From assembly GCF_004104375.1 (NCBI RefSeq), contig NZ_QOVM01000006.1, forward strand, positions 62,001 through 126,000: DNA of 64,000 bases, in the 5' to 3' direction. The translations under genes and the position numbers were made by a program. The stretch comes from Leeuwenhoekiella aequorea (GTDB lineage Bacteria > Bacteroidota > Bacteroidia > Flavobacteriales > Flavobacteriaceae). Position 1 is the stretch's first letter; each line of letters begins with the position of its first letter. The notes below the pieces were generated by a model, which saw only the letters and a program-made list of their open reading frames with translations, did no database searches and was not told the origin of the DNA. Of the stretch, positions 26,935-35,767 are shown piece by piece.

Positions 26935-28899
26935 ATGAAAGATACAGGTGTACCATCTAATAATGTAAAGGAATGTTGCAGTACGTGTGATGATTCGGTA
27001 GATACTACTGTTGACCTTGAGCACGACCACTCCTCACATTCTAATTTCAAAGCATATATTCCAGGTTTATTCAGTTTTATTTTTCTTATAACCGGAATTG
27101 TATTTGACTATTTTAACTTAGATTTTTTTAAAAACTGGGTTCGACTATCTTGGTATGTAATTGCGTATTTGCCTGTGGGTTTACCGGTTGCACGTCAGGG
27201 TTTAAATAGCATCAAGAAGGGAGACTTTTTTACTGAATTTTTTCTGATGACAATTGCTTCGGTGGGAGCCTTTATTTTAGGGGAATATCCCGAAGGTGTT
27301 GCTGTGATGGTGTTTTACACCGTAGGAGAAGAATTTCAACATGCAGCAGTAAGTAATGCAAAGAAAAATATTAAGGCTCTCCTGGATGTACGTCCTAAAG
27401 AAGCGTTCGTACTTAAAAACAACACATATGTTTCCGTAGATCCTGATACCGTGTCTATTGGAGACAAAATTCAAGTTCGTGCAGGTGAAAAAATACCATT
27501 GGATAGTACGTTACTTTCTGATAAGGCAACGCTAAACACGGCTGCGTTAACTGGTGAGAGTAAACCTTCTACTGTCCGTAAAGGGGAACGTGTATTTGCT
27601 GGCAGTATTAACCTTGATAATGTAATTGAATTAGAGGTAGTGGCTGCTTTTAAAGATAGTTCGGTGGCCCGTATTCTTGAGCTTGTTCAAAATGCGACTT
27701 CCCGTAAATCAAAAACCGAACTTTTTATTCGAAAATTTGCACGCATTTACACACCTATAATCGTAGTTCTGGCACTAGGAGTTACATTGATTCCGTACTT
27801 CATAGTGGACAATTATATTTTTGAAGACTGGTTATATAGAGCTCTTATTTTTCTGGTTATATCCTGTCCTTGTGCATTAGTAATATCAATTCCGCTAGGT
27901 TACTTTGGCGGACTGGGCGCTGCTTCTCGTAATGGAATTTTATTTAAAGGAGCTTCTTTTTTAGATACTATGACCAAGATAAATACGGTAGTTCTTGATA
28001 AAACCGGAACAGTTACTAAAGGAATTTTTAAAATCAAGGAAATAAAGACCTTGTCTAATTATTCTGAAGAAGAATTTATGCGCTACCTAATCGCTATGGA
28101 AACTAAATCCACCCATCCCATAGCGAAGGCAATCCTGCAATATTCTTCTGATGAGTTACCTTTAGAAGCTACAGCGATCACCGAAATAGCAGGTAAAGGA
28201 TTATCTGGGACGATAAACGGAAAGGAAATTCTAGTAGGTAATAAGACCTTAATGCAAGCAAATGCTTTGCAATTACCAGCAAACACAAATTCTGTTGTAG
28301 AATCCTTAGTTTTTATGGCCATTGAAGGTCATATTGTAGGTTATGTGATCCTAGCAGACGAACTTAAAGATGATGCTCAGCATATGATTTCTAATCTTCG
28401 TAAGGCAGGTATTTCAAAAATAGTAATGCTTTCTGGAGATAAAGACTCTATAACTCAGCAGGTAGCTAAAGAATTGAAAATCGATTGGGCTAAGGGCGGT
28501 TTACTCCCAGAGGATAAGCTAAGAGAAGTAGAACTACTTAAAAAGCAAACTGGAGTTTATGTCGCATTTACCGGCGATGGCATTAATGATGCCCCTGTAC
28601 TTGCTGTAAGTGATGTGGGAATCGCGATGGGCGGATTAGGTAGTGATGTTGCGGTTGAGACTGCAGATGTAATAATTCAGACAGATCAACCCTCAAAAAT
28701 TGCAACTGCAATTCAAATAGGTCGCTCTACCCGCAAAATTGTATGGCAGAATATTGCCCTTGCTTTTGGCGTAAAAGCTGTGGTACTTTTACTTGGAGCT
28801 GGCGGACTTGCAACTATGTGGGAAGCTGTATTTGCAGATGTAGGAGTCGCTTTTCTTGCGATACTAAATGCAATACGGTTACAGAAAATGAACTGGTAA
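26935..28899 (+). CDS. heavy-metal translocating P-type (P1B) ATPase, Zn/Cd/Pb type
   Basis: Membrane pump that exports soft metal ions at the cost of ATP. From the ATG at 26935 (654 residues) the motifs are T-G-E-S near 206, the membrane metal site S-C-P-C-A-L near 310-315, the phosphorylation site D-K-T-G-T-V-T with Asp at about 355, H-P-I-A-K near 395, and G-D-G-I-N-D-A-P near 550. CPC fits the P1B-2 (Zn/Cd/Pb) or P1B-1 (Cu) groups; the late D-V-G motif favours Zn/Cd. The N-terminus lacks a full HMA domain but has C-C-S-T-C and an H-D-H-S-S-H stretch that could bind metal. It follows the Fur-family gene by 41 bp and is probably regulated by it. Confidence 0.88.
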   Translation: MKDTGVPSNNVKECCSTCDDSVDTTVDLEHDHSSHSNFKAYIPGLFSFIFLITGIVFDYFNLDFFKNWVRLSWYVIAYLPVGLPVARQGLNSIKKGDFFTEFFLMTIASVGAFILGEYPEGVAVMVFYTVGEEFQHAAVSNAKKNIKALLDVRPKEAFVLKNNTYVSVDPDTVSIGDKIQVRAGEKIPLDSTLLSDKATLNTAALTGESKPSTVRKGERVFAGSINLDNVIELEVVAAFKDSSVARILELVQNATSRKSKTELFIRKFARIYTPIIVVLALGVTLIPYFIVDNYIFEDWLYRALIFLVISCPCALVISIPLGYFGGLGAASRNGILFKGASFLDTMTKINTVVLDKTGTVTKGIFKIKEIKTLSNYSEEEFMRYLIAMETKSTHPIAKAILQYSSDELPLEATAITEIAGKGLSGTINGKEILVGNKTLMQANALQLPANTNSVVESLVFMAIEGHIVGYVILADELKDDAQHMISNLRKAGISKIVMLSGDKDSITQQVAKELKIDWAKGGLLPEDKLREVELLKKQTGVYVAFTGDGINDAPVLAVSDVGIAMGGLGSDVAVETADVIIQTDQPSKIATAIQIGRSTRKIVWQNIALAFGVKAVVLLLGAGGLATMWEAVFADVGVAFLAILNAIRLQKMNW

Positions 28900-28929
28900 A
28901 CAAATCGTTACATCAAAACTGCTAAGAAG

Positions 28930-30111
28930 TTATACCGTATCGTTCTCTTTTTCTGCTTTGCGGTTTTCACGTTTGGCTTTACGTTCTTCTTTTCTAATAG
29001 CACGTTTCTCTTTAGAGCTTAAATCATCATCGTCATTAAAAGCATCCTTAAATTCGATAGAATCGTCTGTTTCACCTTTGAAAGCTTTTATCCAGGCATT
29101 TTTAAAGATTCCACCGATGGTAGGCCAGACACCTGCTTCGATATTATTTAAATCTCCCTGAAGCGGAATTTCGGTAGCTAATGTATCTGTACGCTGATTT
29201 TTAAAAGCAAATTTGAAAAATCCTACAAAGCCTTCCCAGAGCGTTTCTAGAAAACCATCTTCTTTGCCTATAAGTTTTGTATCTACAAGCAAAGGTTTCA
29301 TATATCCTTTTAAATATCCATCTGCAATCGCTATTTCGCTAAAGAGTTCGACAGTACCACTTTCAAAATCAATACCCGCATAATAATTTGTGAAATCATT
29401 TAAGGCAGTTGCATTTGCTTTTTGAAGGGAAAATGCAAGATCCATATCGGGAATTTCTTTTATAATATTAATATTTCCGTCCAGCTTCACCGTGCCACCT
29501 CCAAAGGAAACTCCAGTAGCACTTATTGGGGATGGTAAAACACGTCCTTTTTCAACTACATTACGTAAGTTGTCTGCTGTGAGTTCGAGTTTTTCGATAG
29601 CTAAATCTACATTAGGCTCTGCAGATAATTGCACAAATGCCAGTTTCCCATTATGAACTTCAAAATGGTTAATTTCTAGAGGTACAATTTCAGTGATCGC
29701 TTTAGTCCAGTCATCCACATCGGCCGTTCCTTCTTCAGGAGTGGATTCCTGATCTTCAAAGACGTAGATAATCTCCGGACTATTCATTGTAATCTCAGCT
29801 ACTATTTTTCCTTTAAAAACCGACTTCCATTCAATAGATATATCTGTCTTCGGAAAATTTAAAAAAGGGACTTGAGTACCAGCATCTACTTTATTTAAAT
29901 AAAGTTTGTTAAGCACATAAGCGCCTCTGTACAGTGCAATATCTACATCATCAACCTGCCCATAGTATCCCGGGATATCTGCTAAAGCTTTATTGATAGA
30001 ATTTTTAACCAGAGTGGGTAAATACAGTCTAAAAGCTATAAGTAGTATGAGTAGCGTAAGCGGTAATACGTAACGTTTCTTATTATAACGCGCTCTTTTT
30101 GTGGTAGTCAT
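28930..30111 (-). CDS. AsmA-like DUF748 membrane-anchored protein
   Basis: A 393-residue protein with one N-terminal membrane anchor (L-P-L-T-L-L-I-L-L-I-A-F near residue 20), a periplasmic beta-rich region with L-Y-R-G-A-Y-V-L and I-Y-V-F, and a Lys/Glu/Arg-rich C-terminal tail from about residue 360. Length, anchor and strand pattern fit DUF748 proteins, which belong to the AsmA-like group thought to act in outer membrane lipid or protein traffic. The exact role is unknown. It ends 30 bp from the convergent ATPase gene. Confidence 0.7.
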   Translation of the reverse strand: MTTTKRARYNKKRYVLPLTLLILLIAFRLYLPTLVKNSINKALADIPGYYGQVDDVDIALYRGAYVLNKLYLNKVDAGTQVPFLNFPKTDISIEWKSVFKGKIVAEITMNSPEIIYVFEDQESTPEEGTADVDDWTKAITEIVPLEINHFEVHNGKLAFVQLSAEPNVDLAIEKLELTADNLRNVVEKGRVLPSPISATGVSFGGGTVKLDGNINIIKEIPDMDLAFSLQKANATALNDFTNYYAGIDFESGTVELFSEIAIADGYLKGYMKPLLVDTKLIGKEDGFLETLWEGFVGFFKFAFKNQRTDTLATEIPLQGDLNNIEAGVWPTIGGIFKNAWIKAFKGETDDSIEFKDAFNDDDDLSSKEKRAIRKEERKAKRENRKAEKENDTV

Positions 30112-30136
30112 AGATCTTATTTTAATGCTTAATGGA

Positions 30137-31168
30137 CTATGCGTGAATACTTCCGGGAATGTCTCTTAGGGATTTTATTTCTTTATTTCTAAGTACAGCT
30201 GTAATTTCAGAAATTATAGAATTTGCTATTTCTTGAGGTGTAATGGCTCCAATGTCAAGACCTGCCGGACCGTAAATTTTGTCAATAAACAAATCGGCTT
30301 TTTCTGGGCGGTACTCTATTAAATCGTTAAACAGTTTCTCGCGTCGTTTTACAGAGCCCAGCGAACCAATGTAAACCGGATTTTTTTCCAGGATGTGTAA
30401 GAGGAAATTAAGGTCTGTAGCATAATTGTGATTCATCAAAACAACCGCCGAATTCTCATCAATAGACAGGGTGTGACTTTCTTCAGGATTAATATGTAGT
30501 AGGTTTGTAACGCCCGGAAAATGCTTTAATTCTTTCTGATCTTTAAACGAAGCAATTACAGTAACTTCCCAACCCATCAGTGCTGCCAGCTGACCCAGCT
30601 GTACTGCATCGTGTTCTGCTCCAAAAAGGAATAACTGAAATAACGGACTCAATTCTTGCTGAAAATAGAGTAGGGTATCTTGGATTTCAATCTTAGATTC
30701 ATCAGAATTTGGATTTGTTTTTATGACATTTCCATTACTCAGTTGTATTACTGAACCCAAATCAAGGATAGGATTTTCTATATCTAACGAATAATAAGAA
30801 GCTATTTTAATTGGTTCTCGTTTCTCTAAATCGGCAGAAATACTTTTATAGAACTGTTCATTTATTGAAAACGGTTCTATTAAAATATATAAAATTCCCT
30901 CACAGCCTAAACGATACCGACCATCGTAGGTCATCATTTTTGGCAAATTTGTTTTAAAAACTGTAGCCGCTTGAAACAATACTTCTTTTTCAACACAGCC
31001 TCCGCTTACGGCACCCGTCATCATCCCATCTTCAGCGATTAACATTCTCACACCGGGTTTACGGTAAGAAGATCCTTCCAGATGCACTACTGTTGCCAGA
31101 ACACAGGAAGTGCCTTTGGTGTAATATGTAAAGGCATTTTCTACAATTTTTTTAAACTCGTGAGTCAT
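30137..31168 (-). CDS. XdhC/CoxI-family protein
   Basis: XdhC proteins bind molybdenum cofactor and insert it, often after sulfuration, into xanthine-dehydrogenase-type enzymes. This 343-residue protein shows the N-terminal XdhC domain (A-T-V-V-H-L-E-G-S-S-Y-R-K-P-G, then G-A-V-S-G-G-C-V-E) and the C-terminal Rossmann domain (L-F-G-A-E-H-D-A-V, Y-I-G-S-L-G-S, G-P-A-G-L-D-I-G-A). No molybdoenzyme gene is visible in this window, so its client is elsewhere or absent. It is 25 bp upstream of the DUF748 gene on the same strand. Confidence 0.86.
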   Translation of the reverse strand: MTHEFKKIVENAFTYYTKGTSCVLATVVHLEGSSYRKPGVRMLIAEDGMMTGAVSGGCVEKEVLFQAATVFKTNLPKMMTYDGRYRLGCEGILYILIEPFSINEQFYKSISADLEKREPIKIASYYSLDIENPILDLGSVIQLSNGNVIKTNPNSDESKIEIQDTLLYFQQELSPLFQLFLFGAEHDAVQLGQLAALMGWEVTVIASFKDQKELKHFPGVTNLLHINPEESHTLSIDENSAVVLMNHNYATDLNFLLHILEKNPVYIGSLGSVKRREKLFNDLIEYRPEKADLFIDKIYGPAGLDIGAITPQEIANSIISEITAVLRNKEIKSLRDIPGSIHA

Positions 31169-31472
31169 GTAATTTCGCTAAATACTTAAAAACAGCTAAG
31201 AATTATTAGATTCTTAAACGGTTTACCGAATTTACGAAAGAATGGCTGAAACCAAATTTTTTAGCATTTAATTGACATTGTCGGCTATTATAATTTCAAA
31301 AACACTTAGTAAAATTGCTATACTACTTGGTACAGAAAACGGATTTAATCCTTAGTACGATTTGAGAAGGATACACTAAGTTTCTAAAAATAGAAAACAA
31401 CTATTCAGATAGTTCTGTTCCTTTTAAATTGAATTAAATTTAACTGAGATGTAACTTATAAATTCAATAAAA
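31169..31472. other. intergenic region, 304 bp
   Basis: Divergent AT-rich spacer. No ORF, no strong hairpin and no full consensus promoter was recognised, though both flanking genes must start here. Confidence 0.45.
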
Positions 31473-31697
31473 ATGATGAATCCACAAACACCTATGCCGC
31501 CAGAAAATAATGATAAAAATTCATCCAAGAATTCCGGTTCTCCTGAAAAGGAGGGATCTACTGTAGCGAAAAAGTCACTGAGAGATCATAAAAATCCGTT
31601 GGTTAGAGCATTTGCAAGAGCTGGGTACATTATGTGGATTGTATTAATAGGCCTGGGAGGTTTGCTCGCTTTCCTTATAACACTTACCGCTATATGA
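31473..31697 (+). CDS. small single-pass membrane protein
   Basis: A 74-residue protein with a disordered polar half (P-Q-T-P-M-P-P-E-N-N...) and one membrane helix near residues 53-72 (M-W-I-V-L-I-G-L-G-G-L-L). No family is recognised. Its stop overlaps the next start (ATGA), so the two small membrane proteins are probably made together. Confidence 0.6.
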   Translation: MMNPQTPMPPENNDKNSSKNSGSPEKEGSTVAKKSLRDHKNPLVRAFARAGYIMWIVLIGLGGLLAFLITLTAI

Positions 31698-32089
31698 GAT
31701 TGATTTATATTTTTTGCTGCATCTGTATATTTGTATTTCTACTCATTGAATTTGATCATTTTTTCCCTTTTACAGCGCCACTTTTTGCAAGAATCTATCT
31801 CAAAGATTTTTTATGTATGCCTATAGTGTTGGGATTATGTCTTGGTTGCTACGAACTCATTAAAAATAAAAACCAGCAACATTTTGAACTGTTACCGGTT
31901 TTTGTACTCACTTTTATATACAGTATCTATTTTGAAGCTATTTTACCACACTTTTTAAATAGATATACGGCAGATGGTTGGGATGTATTACTTTACTTTT
32001 TAGGAACTACTTGTTTCTATGTATTGCAGCAAATCTATTTAGTTAATCCCATTCACAAACTTCGTAAACACCTCTTTATGAAGATCTAG
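31694..32089 (+). CDS. small multi-pass membrane protein
   Basis: From the ATG at 31694, which overlaps the previous stop as ATGA, the protein has 131 residues and about four membrane segments (starting M-R-L-I-Y-I-F-C-C-I-C). An earlier in-frame start would place the coding region inside the neighbour, so this start is preferred. Similar-sized flavobacterial proteins are often labelled as membrane transporters, but nothing here proves transport. Its 3' end overlaps the convergent PLP-enzyme gene by 51 bp, unusually long. Confidence 0.6.
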   Translation: MRLIYIFCCICIFVFLLIEFDHFFPFTAPLFARIYLKDFLCMPIVLGLCLGCYELIKNKNQQHFELLPVFVLTFIYSIYFEAILPHFLNRYTADGWDVLLYFLGTTCFYVLQQIYLVNPIHKLRKHLFMKI

Positions 32090-33886
32090 ATTTAAATTAG
32101 GTGATAAAGATACTCGTACGATATAATCTTTGTCACCTTCTTTAGTAGTTCCCTGTGTTGAGGTTGCAGGTATCGTCCAGTAACATCCTTTTAACTGACC
32201 ATAACTCACACAATATTTACTCTCTTCTGGAATAGCCGTGATCATCATATTGATGAGTTTAAGATTTAATGCTCTCTTGTAAGTCTCTTTCTCTTCTGCG
32301 GAGTCTCCTTTTGTGGGGAGGTCAAGAGAAAAAACAGAGGGTGTAAAGCCTTGTTGCGCTAGTTCTTCGGAAACAAAATTGATTTTAGCAGTCGGTAGGG
32401 TTTCTTTTATAAAATTCACAAATTCACGGGTGTTTTTATAAGCTTCTACAATACGAGAATTCATAGAAGGCAACTGTTCTGCAAGAATTTCAACCTGAAG
32501 ATCTGTGGCTTCGTTGTCACAAATTTTAAAGTGTTTATCTATTTTATCCAGTAGATTTTCTGCTTTTTTATTGGCCACGCAATATCCTGCAGTACACTTT
32601 CCACCACTGGGAAATTTAGATCCGCTTACGTAGGATATGGTACGTATAGACGCGAGAATACCTTGTTCACTCAAAAATTGAACATTTGGGCAAAAAGTCT
32701 GATCCAATATAAAAACCGGATCAATTGCCGGCTCGCCGGAAGGCGTTTTACGTTTTTTACTTAAAGTTTCCCGAAGTTTATCAAGATCTGGAACCTCAAC
32801 TCGCGGATTAGTTGGAATTTCAGCAATTATATAAGGCACACCATCTTCGCGGGCAACCTGATCTAAAACCTGATCTGTACTTTTGACCATGTCGTTATCC
32901 CCATCTACAGGAAGATCAAGTATTTCTACCCGATCAATACTTGCTGCCACGCGTCTTGCCTGATCGTTTGTACCCCCATAGCAATTAGGCGGTACGATAA
33001 TTTTTATAGCCTTACCGGGATGCTTTTCCAGCGCATCATCAATAAGTCCCATCATAATCGCATATTGAACCGATAATCCCGACGAACCCAAAAGCACTTT
33101 AGTCTGTGTCGCAGTAATTTCCTGTATAGTACTTACGACTTTGGTTTTATTTTCATTATAGTCACCTGCAGCAGAATCGGCAACAGCTTTTCCGGTCAAC
33201 AGTTGTAATATTTTAAGACTGTCTGCTGGCGTCATCGCTATAGATTCTCTTCTTCGTACGTGTTGTATGAGAGCTACATAATCTGCATTTTCCGCTCCGT
33301 TAATCAACAGAATGCTTCCCAGTTTATCGTGAAGACTTACTAAGAAATCAATAGACTTATGGATATGTGTTTCAGCAAGATTTATGCTATGAGAAATAAA
33401 AATAGTGCTTCCTTCAAATTGAGGTAATGCAGCAGGATTCTCAACTTGTATGAGTTCAAAATCGTAGCCGTAAACTTGTGTTAGACTCTCGGTATTAAAA
33501 TGTTCCGGTAAATTACCGGCGTAGGCAATTCTCGTTTTTTTATTAGCCAGCGCATTGGTTCTTAAAATGGCTAAAACCGGCATTGTTTGAGAAGAAAAAC
33601 TAATAACATATTCCGCTTTAAGTGTATTCATCTTAGCAACACACCATTCAAGAATGCTAGATAACGGATGCCCCAGTCTAATATAGTCGTATGCAGTAGG
33701 TAACTGGCTTAGGTTTGTACCATTTAAATCACCAGAATTCAGCAGGTTTTCGAATTCTTCTATAAAGTCGCTTTTAGCCCGTTCTTCGTTATAAATATCA
33801 AGTCTGTGGGTTGTTAATCTTAACCAGTCTCCCGGCATATTAGCTAACACCTCTTCTATAGATTTAAGTAAATTGTTATCGTTCAA
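32039..33886 (-). CDS. PLP-dependent Cys/Met-metabolism-type enzyme (cystathionine gamma-synthase-like), extended form
   Basis: Fold-type I PLP enzyme of 615 residues. C-terminal two thirds carry the family pattern: P-P-N-C-Y-G-G-T-N-D near 299, A-E-I-P-T-N-P-R-V-E-V-P-D-L near 355, D-Q-T-F near 395 and V-S-G-S-K-F-P-S-G-G near 420, where K424 is the expected PLP lysine. It is much longer than normal cystathionine gamma-synthases (about 380-400); the extra N-terminal 230 residues are not recognised. The start is TTG at 33886, the only start before an upstream in-frame stop; an ATG at codon 17 is the alternative. It lies just outside the integrated element. Confidence 0.7.
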   Translation of the reverse strand: MNDNNLLKSIEEVLANMPGDWLRLTTHRLDIYNEERAKSDFIEEFENLLNSGDLNGTNLSQLPTAYDYIRLGHPLSSILEWCVAKMNTLKAEYVISFSSQTMPVLAILRTNALANKKTRIAYAGNLPEHFNTESLTQVYGYDFELIQVENPAALPQFEGSTIFISHSINLAETHIHKSIDFLVSLHDKLGSILLINGAENADYVALIQHVRRRESIAMTPADSLKILQLLTGKAVADSAAGDYNENKTKVVSTIQEITATQTKVLLGSSGLSVQYAIMMGLIDDALEKHPGKAIKIIVPPNCYGGTNDQARRVAASIDRVEILDLPVDGDNDMVKSTDQVLDQVAREDGVPYIIAEIPTNPRVEVPDLDKLRETLSKKRKTPSGEPAIDPVFILDQTFCPNVQFLSEQGILASIRTISYVSGSKFPSGGKCTAGYCVANKKAENLLDKIDKHFKICDNEATDLQVEILAEQLPSMNSRIVEAYKNTREFVNFIKETLPTAKINFVSEELAQQGFTPSVFSLDLPTKGDSAEEKETYKRALNLKLINMMITAIPEESKYCVSYGQLKGCYWTIPATSTQGTTKEGDKDYIVRVSLSPNLNLDLHKEVFTKFVNGIN

Positions 33887-33929
33887 AATTGTTTATTTTA
33901 AAGTTTATCGCGCGATGGACCAGATTTAA

Positions 33930-33947
33930 TTTGTTTTATAAAACAAA
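33930..33947. promoter_or_regulatory. 18-bp palindrome upstream of the PLP enzyme gene
   Basis: TTTGTTTTATAAAACAAA is a perfect palindrome 44 bp upstream of the TTG start. It could be an operator; the simple sequence makes chance possible. Confidence 0.35.
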
Positions 33948-34108
33948 AAATTTACGTCTTTTTTGCTGTTGCAAAGGTCTTAAAAGTGAGACGCTTTTGC
34001 AGCTATAAACTAACAAAGATCGTTTTTAAAAAAGAGGTTGTTATATAGAGTCATTCGATTGCGTGATTTAGTGTAACAATACCTGTGGAAACAGTAAATT
34101 TTGATGTG

Positions 34109-34124
34109 TTATTTACCAATACAA
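34109..34124. repeat. distal att site (attR), copy of the mnmE 3' end
   Basis: TTATTTACCAATACAA matches the mnmE end with one change (A for G). Read on the minus strand it encodes C-I-G-K-stop with a synonymous Gly codon. Matches continue sparsely beyond the 16-bp core. Confidence 0.78.
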
Positions 34125-34225
34125 TAAGTAACTTTCCTTTATTTATAATGGGTTAGGGGAGTAGTGAGATACATATGAGGTACAGGTTTTATGGAGTGCT
34201 TACATAATGGGTAATTTATGTCGAT

Positions 34226-35755
34226 TTATTTTTTTTTCAACTTACTTTCGTGAAATATCATTAACTGGTGAAACCTTTTCCAAAATCTTCTACTTTGATA
34301 TTTAATAGCATCAGATTTGTTAATTGATATCATTGCGTCATTAGCTTTATAGACGTAACTTAAATAATTACCCCAATCATATTTTCTGGTTTCAACATAT
34401 TTTGTAGGATCTGTTTTGGAAGGGTGATATATTTTTCTTCGCTTTGCTCCTCTATGTGTAAAGCGTTTGTATAGTCTGGATTTAAATATACTCTTATCTG
34501 GATTTTTACTATTTAAAGCTAATGATGTGGATTTCTTGAATGATCTTTTCATTGACCTATGGTATTTAGAAAAACCAGCATCCTTAATTAATACACGTTG
34601 ACCATCAAAAGAAAAGCCTAGGTATTCTAAAGTTTTATTGTAGTTGTGCTCTTTGGTAGATTCGTCAATCTCAAAACCTTTAAAAACACCATCAATCTGT
34701 TCAAATCTATACACCGACGTTTTAGAAGGATGTATTTCTAGTTTAGCTATGTTTTTTATACGATCCCTAATGAATTTTATTATCTCATCTTCATTATCCC
34801 GCTCACAAATAATTATTAGATCATCACTGTATCTCTGATAATAACCATTTACTTCTAAAACCTTGTCATATACTTCTTGATCAAAATCTAACATGTATAT
34901 ATTAGCCAATGTAGCACTTATAGGACTTCCTTGGGGAATACCTTTTTTATTATTTGCTGAAATGACCAGATTCAGGTTATTAGATAAAAATTCTTTTTTA
35001 GTACAGTAAGCAATGGCATTCTTTTCTTTGAAATAAGCATTTGATTCAATTGCTATGCGCTTAGTTTCTTTACAGGTCGAGGAATTTGGTACGCCTCTTT
35101 CTACAAGCATAGTTTTGCCGTAAGCATTAAATAATTGGTCGCCTTCTACATATTTTAATCGTGTCAACGCCTTAAAAACATTATAATGATCGTCAGGAAG
35201 CGTTTTTTCTTCTAACACTGTAGACCATTGCTTTTTTAAGGTTTTATGATTTAAATTATCAAAGAATGAGGTTACGTCAGCAACTATTACCGATAGCTTT
35301 TTGTCCTTGTTGTTTTTAATAAACTCTAAAGTACTTTTCGCAAAATCAATATTACATTTATTATTAGGTGAGTCTGTAGCCACAGGGATTTTCCGATAAG
35401 CAACTATGCTTTTGTTGAAGTTTTTAGTAATAACTAGTTCTTCATAACTCTTATTGATTAAATGATTGTAATATGAAAATACAACAGCGTCTAGATGTGA
35501 AGCGTAGTATATATTCCTGACTTTAGGTTTACCTATTATTCGCATTCGTTCACCTTTCTTTGTTCTATCTGTGTTTGATGAATTTGCGCGGTATTTTCTG
35601 GAAACAATGCATTTATGGATGAGGGGTAAAAAGCTATGCTCTTTAATTTTTTCAGGATTTTCAACATATTCTTTAACCCAATTATAATCTTTTAGGGTTA
35701 AAGGCTCTCCAATATGCGGGTAGCGTTTTAATTTAAACCAATCTACTGTCTCCAT
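34226..35755 (-). CDS. reverse transcriptase, DRT2 (UG2)-like antiviral type
   Basis: RNA-dependent DNA polymerase of 509 residues. The RT motifs are D-V-T-S-F-F-D near 160 (motif A), G-I-P-Q-G-S-P near 272 (B), Y-S-D-D at 309-312 (C), an L-E-I-H-P-S-K-T segment near 339 (D) and L-E-Y-L-G-F near 376 (E). About 100 residues separate motifs A and B, longer than in group II intron RTs. There is no maturase, endonuclease or IS-related domain. A single-gene RT with a structured RNA just upstream, in a defence island, fits DRT2, which makes concatenated cDNA from its ncRNA. The N-terminal part (R-Y-P-H-I-G-E-P-L, H-S-F-L-P-L-I-H) also looks DRT2-like. RT function is confident; the DRT2 class is an inference. 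Confidence 0.78.
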   Translation of the reverse strand: METVDWFKLKRYPHIGEPLTLKDYNWVKEYVENPEKIKEHSFLPLIHKCIVSRKYRANSSNTDRTKKGERMRIIGKPKVRNIYYASHLDAVVFSYYNHLINKSYEELVITKNFNKSIVAYRKIPVATDSPNNKCNIDFAKSTLEFIKNNKDKKLSVIVADVTSFFDNLNHKTLKKQWSTVLEEKTLPDDHYNVFKALTRLKYVEGDQLFNAYGKTMLVERGVPNSSTCKETKRIAIESNAYFKEKNAIAYCTKKEFLSNNLNLVISANNKKGIPQGSPISATLANIYMLDFDQEVYDKVLEVNGYYQRYSDDLIIICERDNEDEIIKFIRDRIKNIAKLEIHPSKTSVYRFEQIDGVFKGFEIDESTKEHNYNKTLEYLGFSFDGQRVLIKDAGFSKYHRSMKRSFKKSTSLALNSKNPDKSIFKSRLYKRFTHRGAKRRKIYHPSKTDPTKYVETRKYDWGNYLSYVYKANDAMISINKSDAIKYQSRRFWKRFHQLMIFHESKLKKK

Positions 35756-35767
35756 AATCTAAAAATA

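Noticed and set aside
31255-31300. TTGACA and TATAAT as a sigma-70 promoter
   Set aside because: Spacing is about 11 bp instead of 17, and Bacteroidota promoters have a different form.
34226-35755. RT as group II intron, retron or diversity-generating element
   Set aside because: No maturase or endonuclease domain, no intron domain V/VI fold, no retron effector gene, and no template/variable repeat pair or Avd gene.
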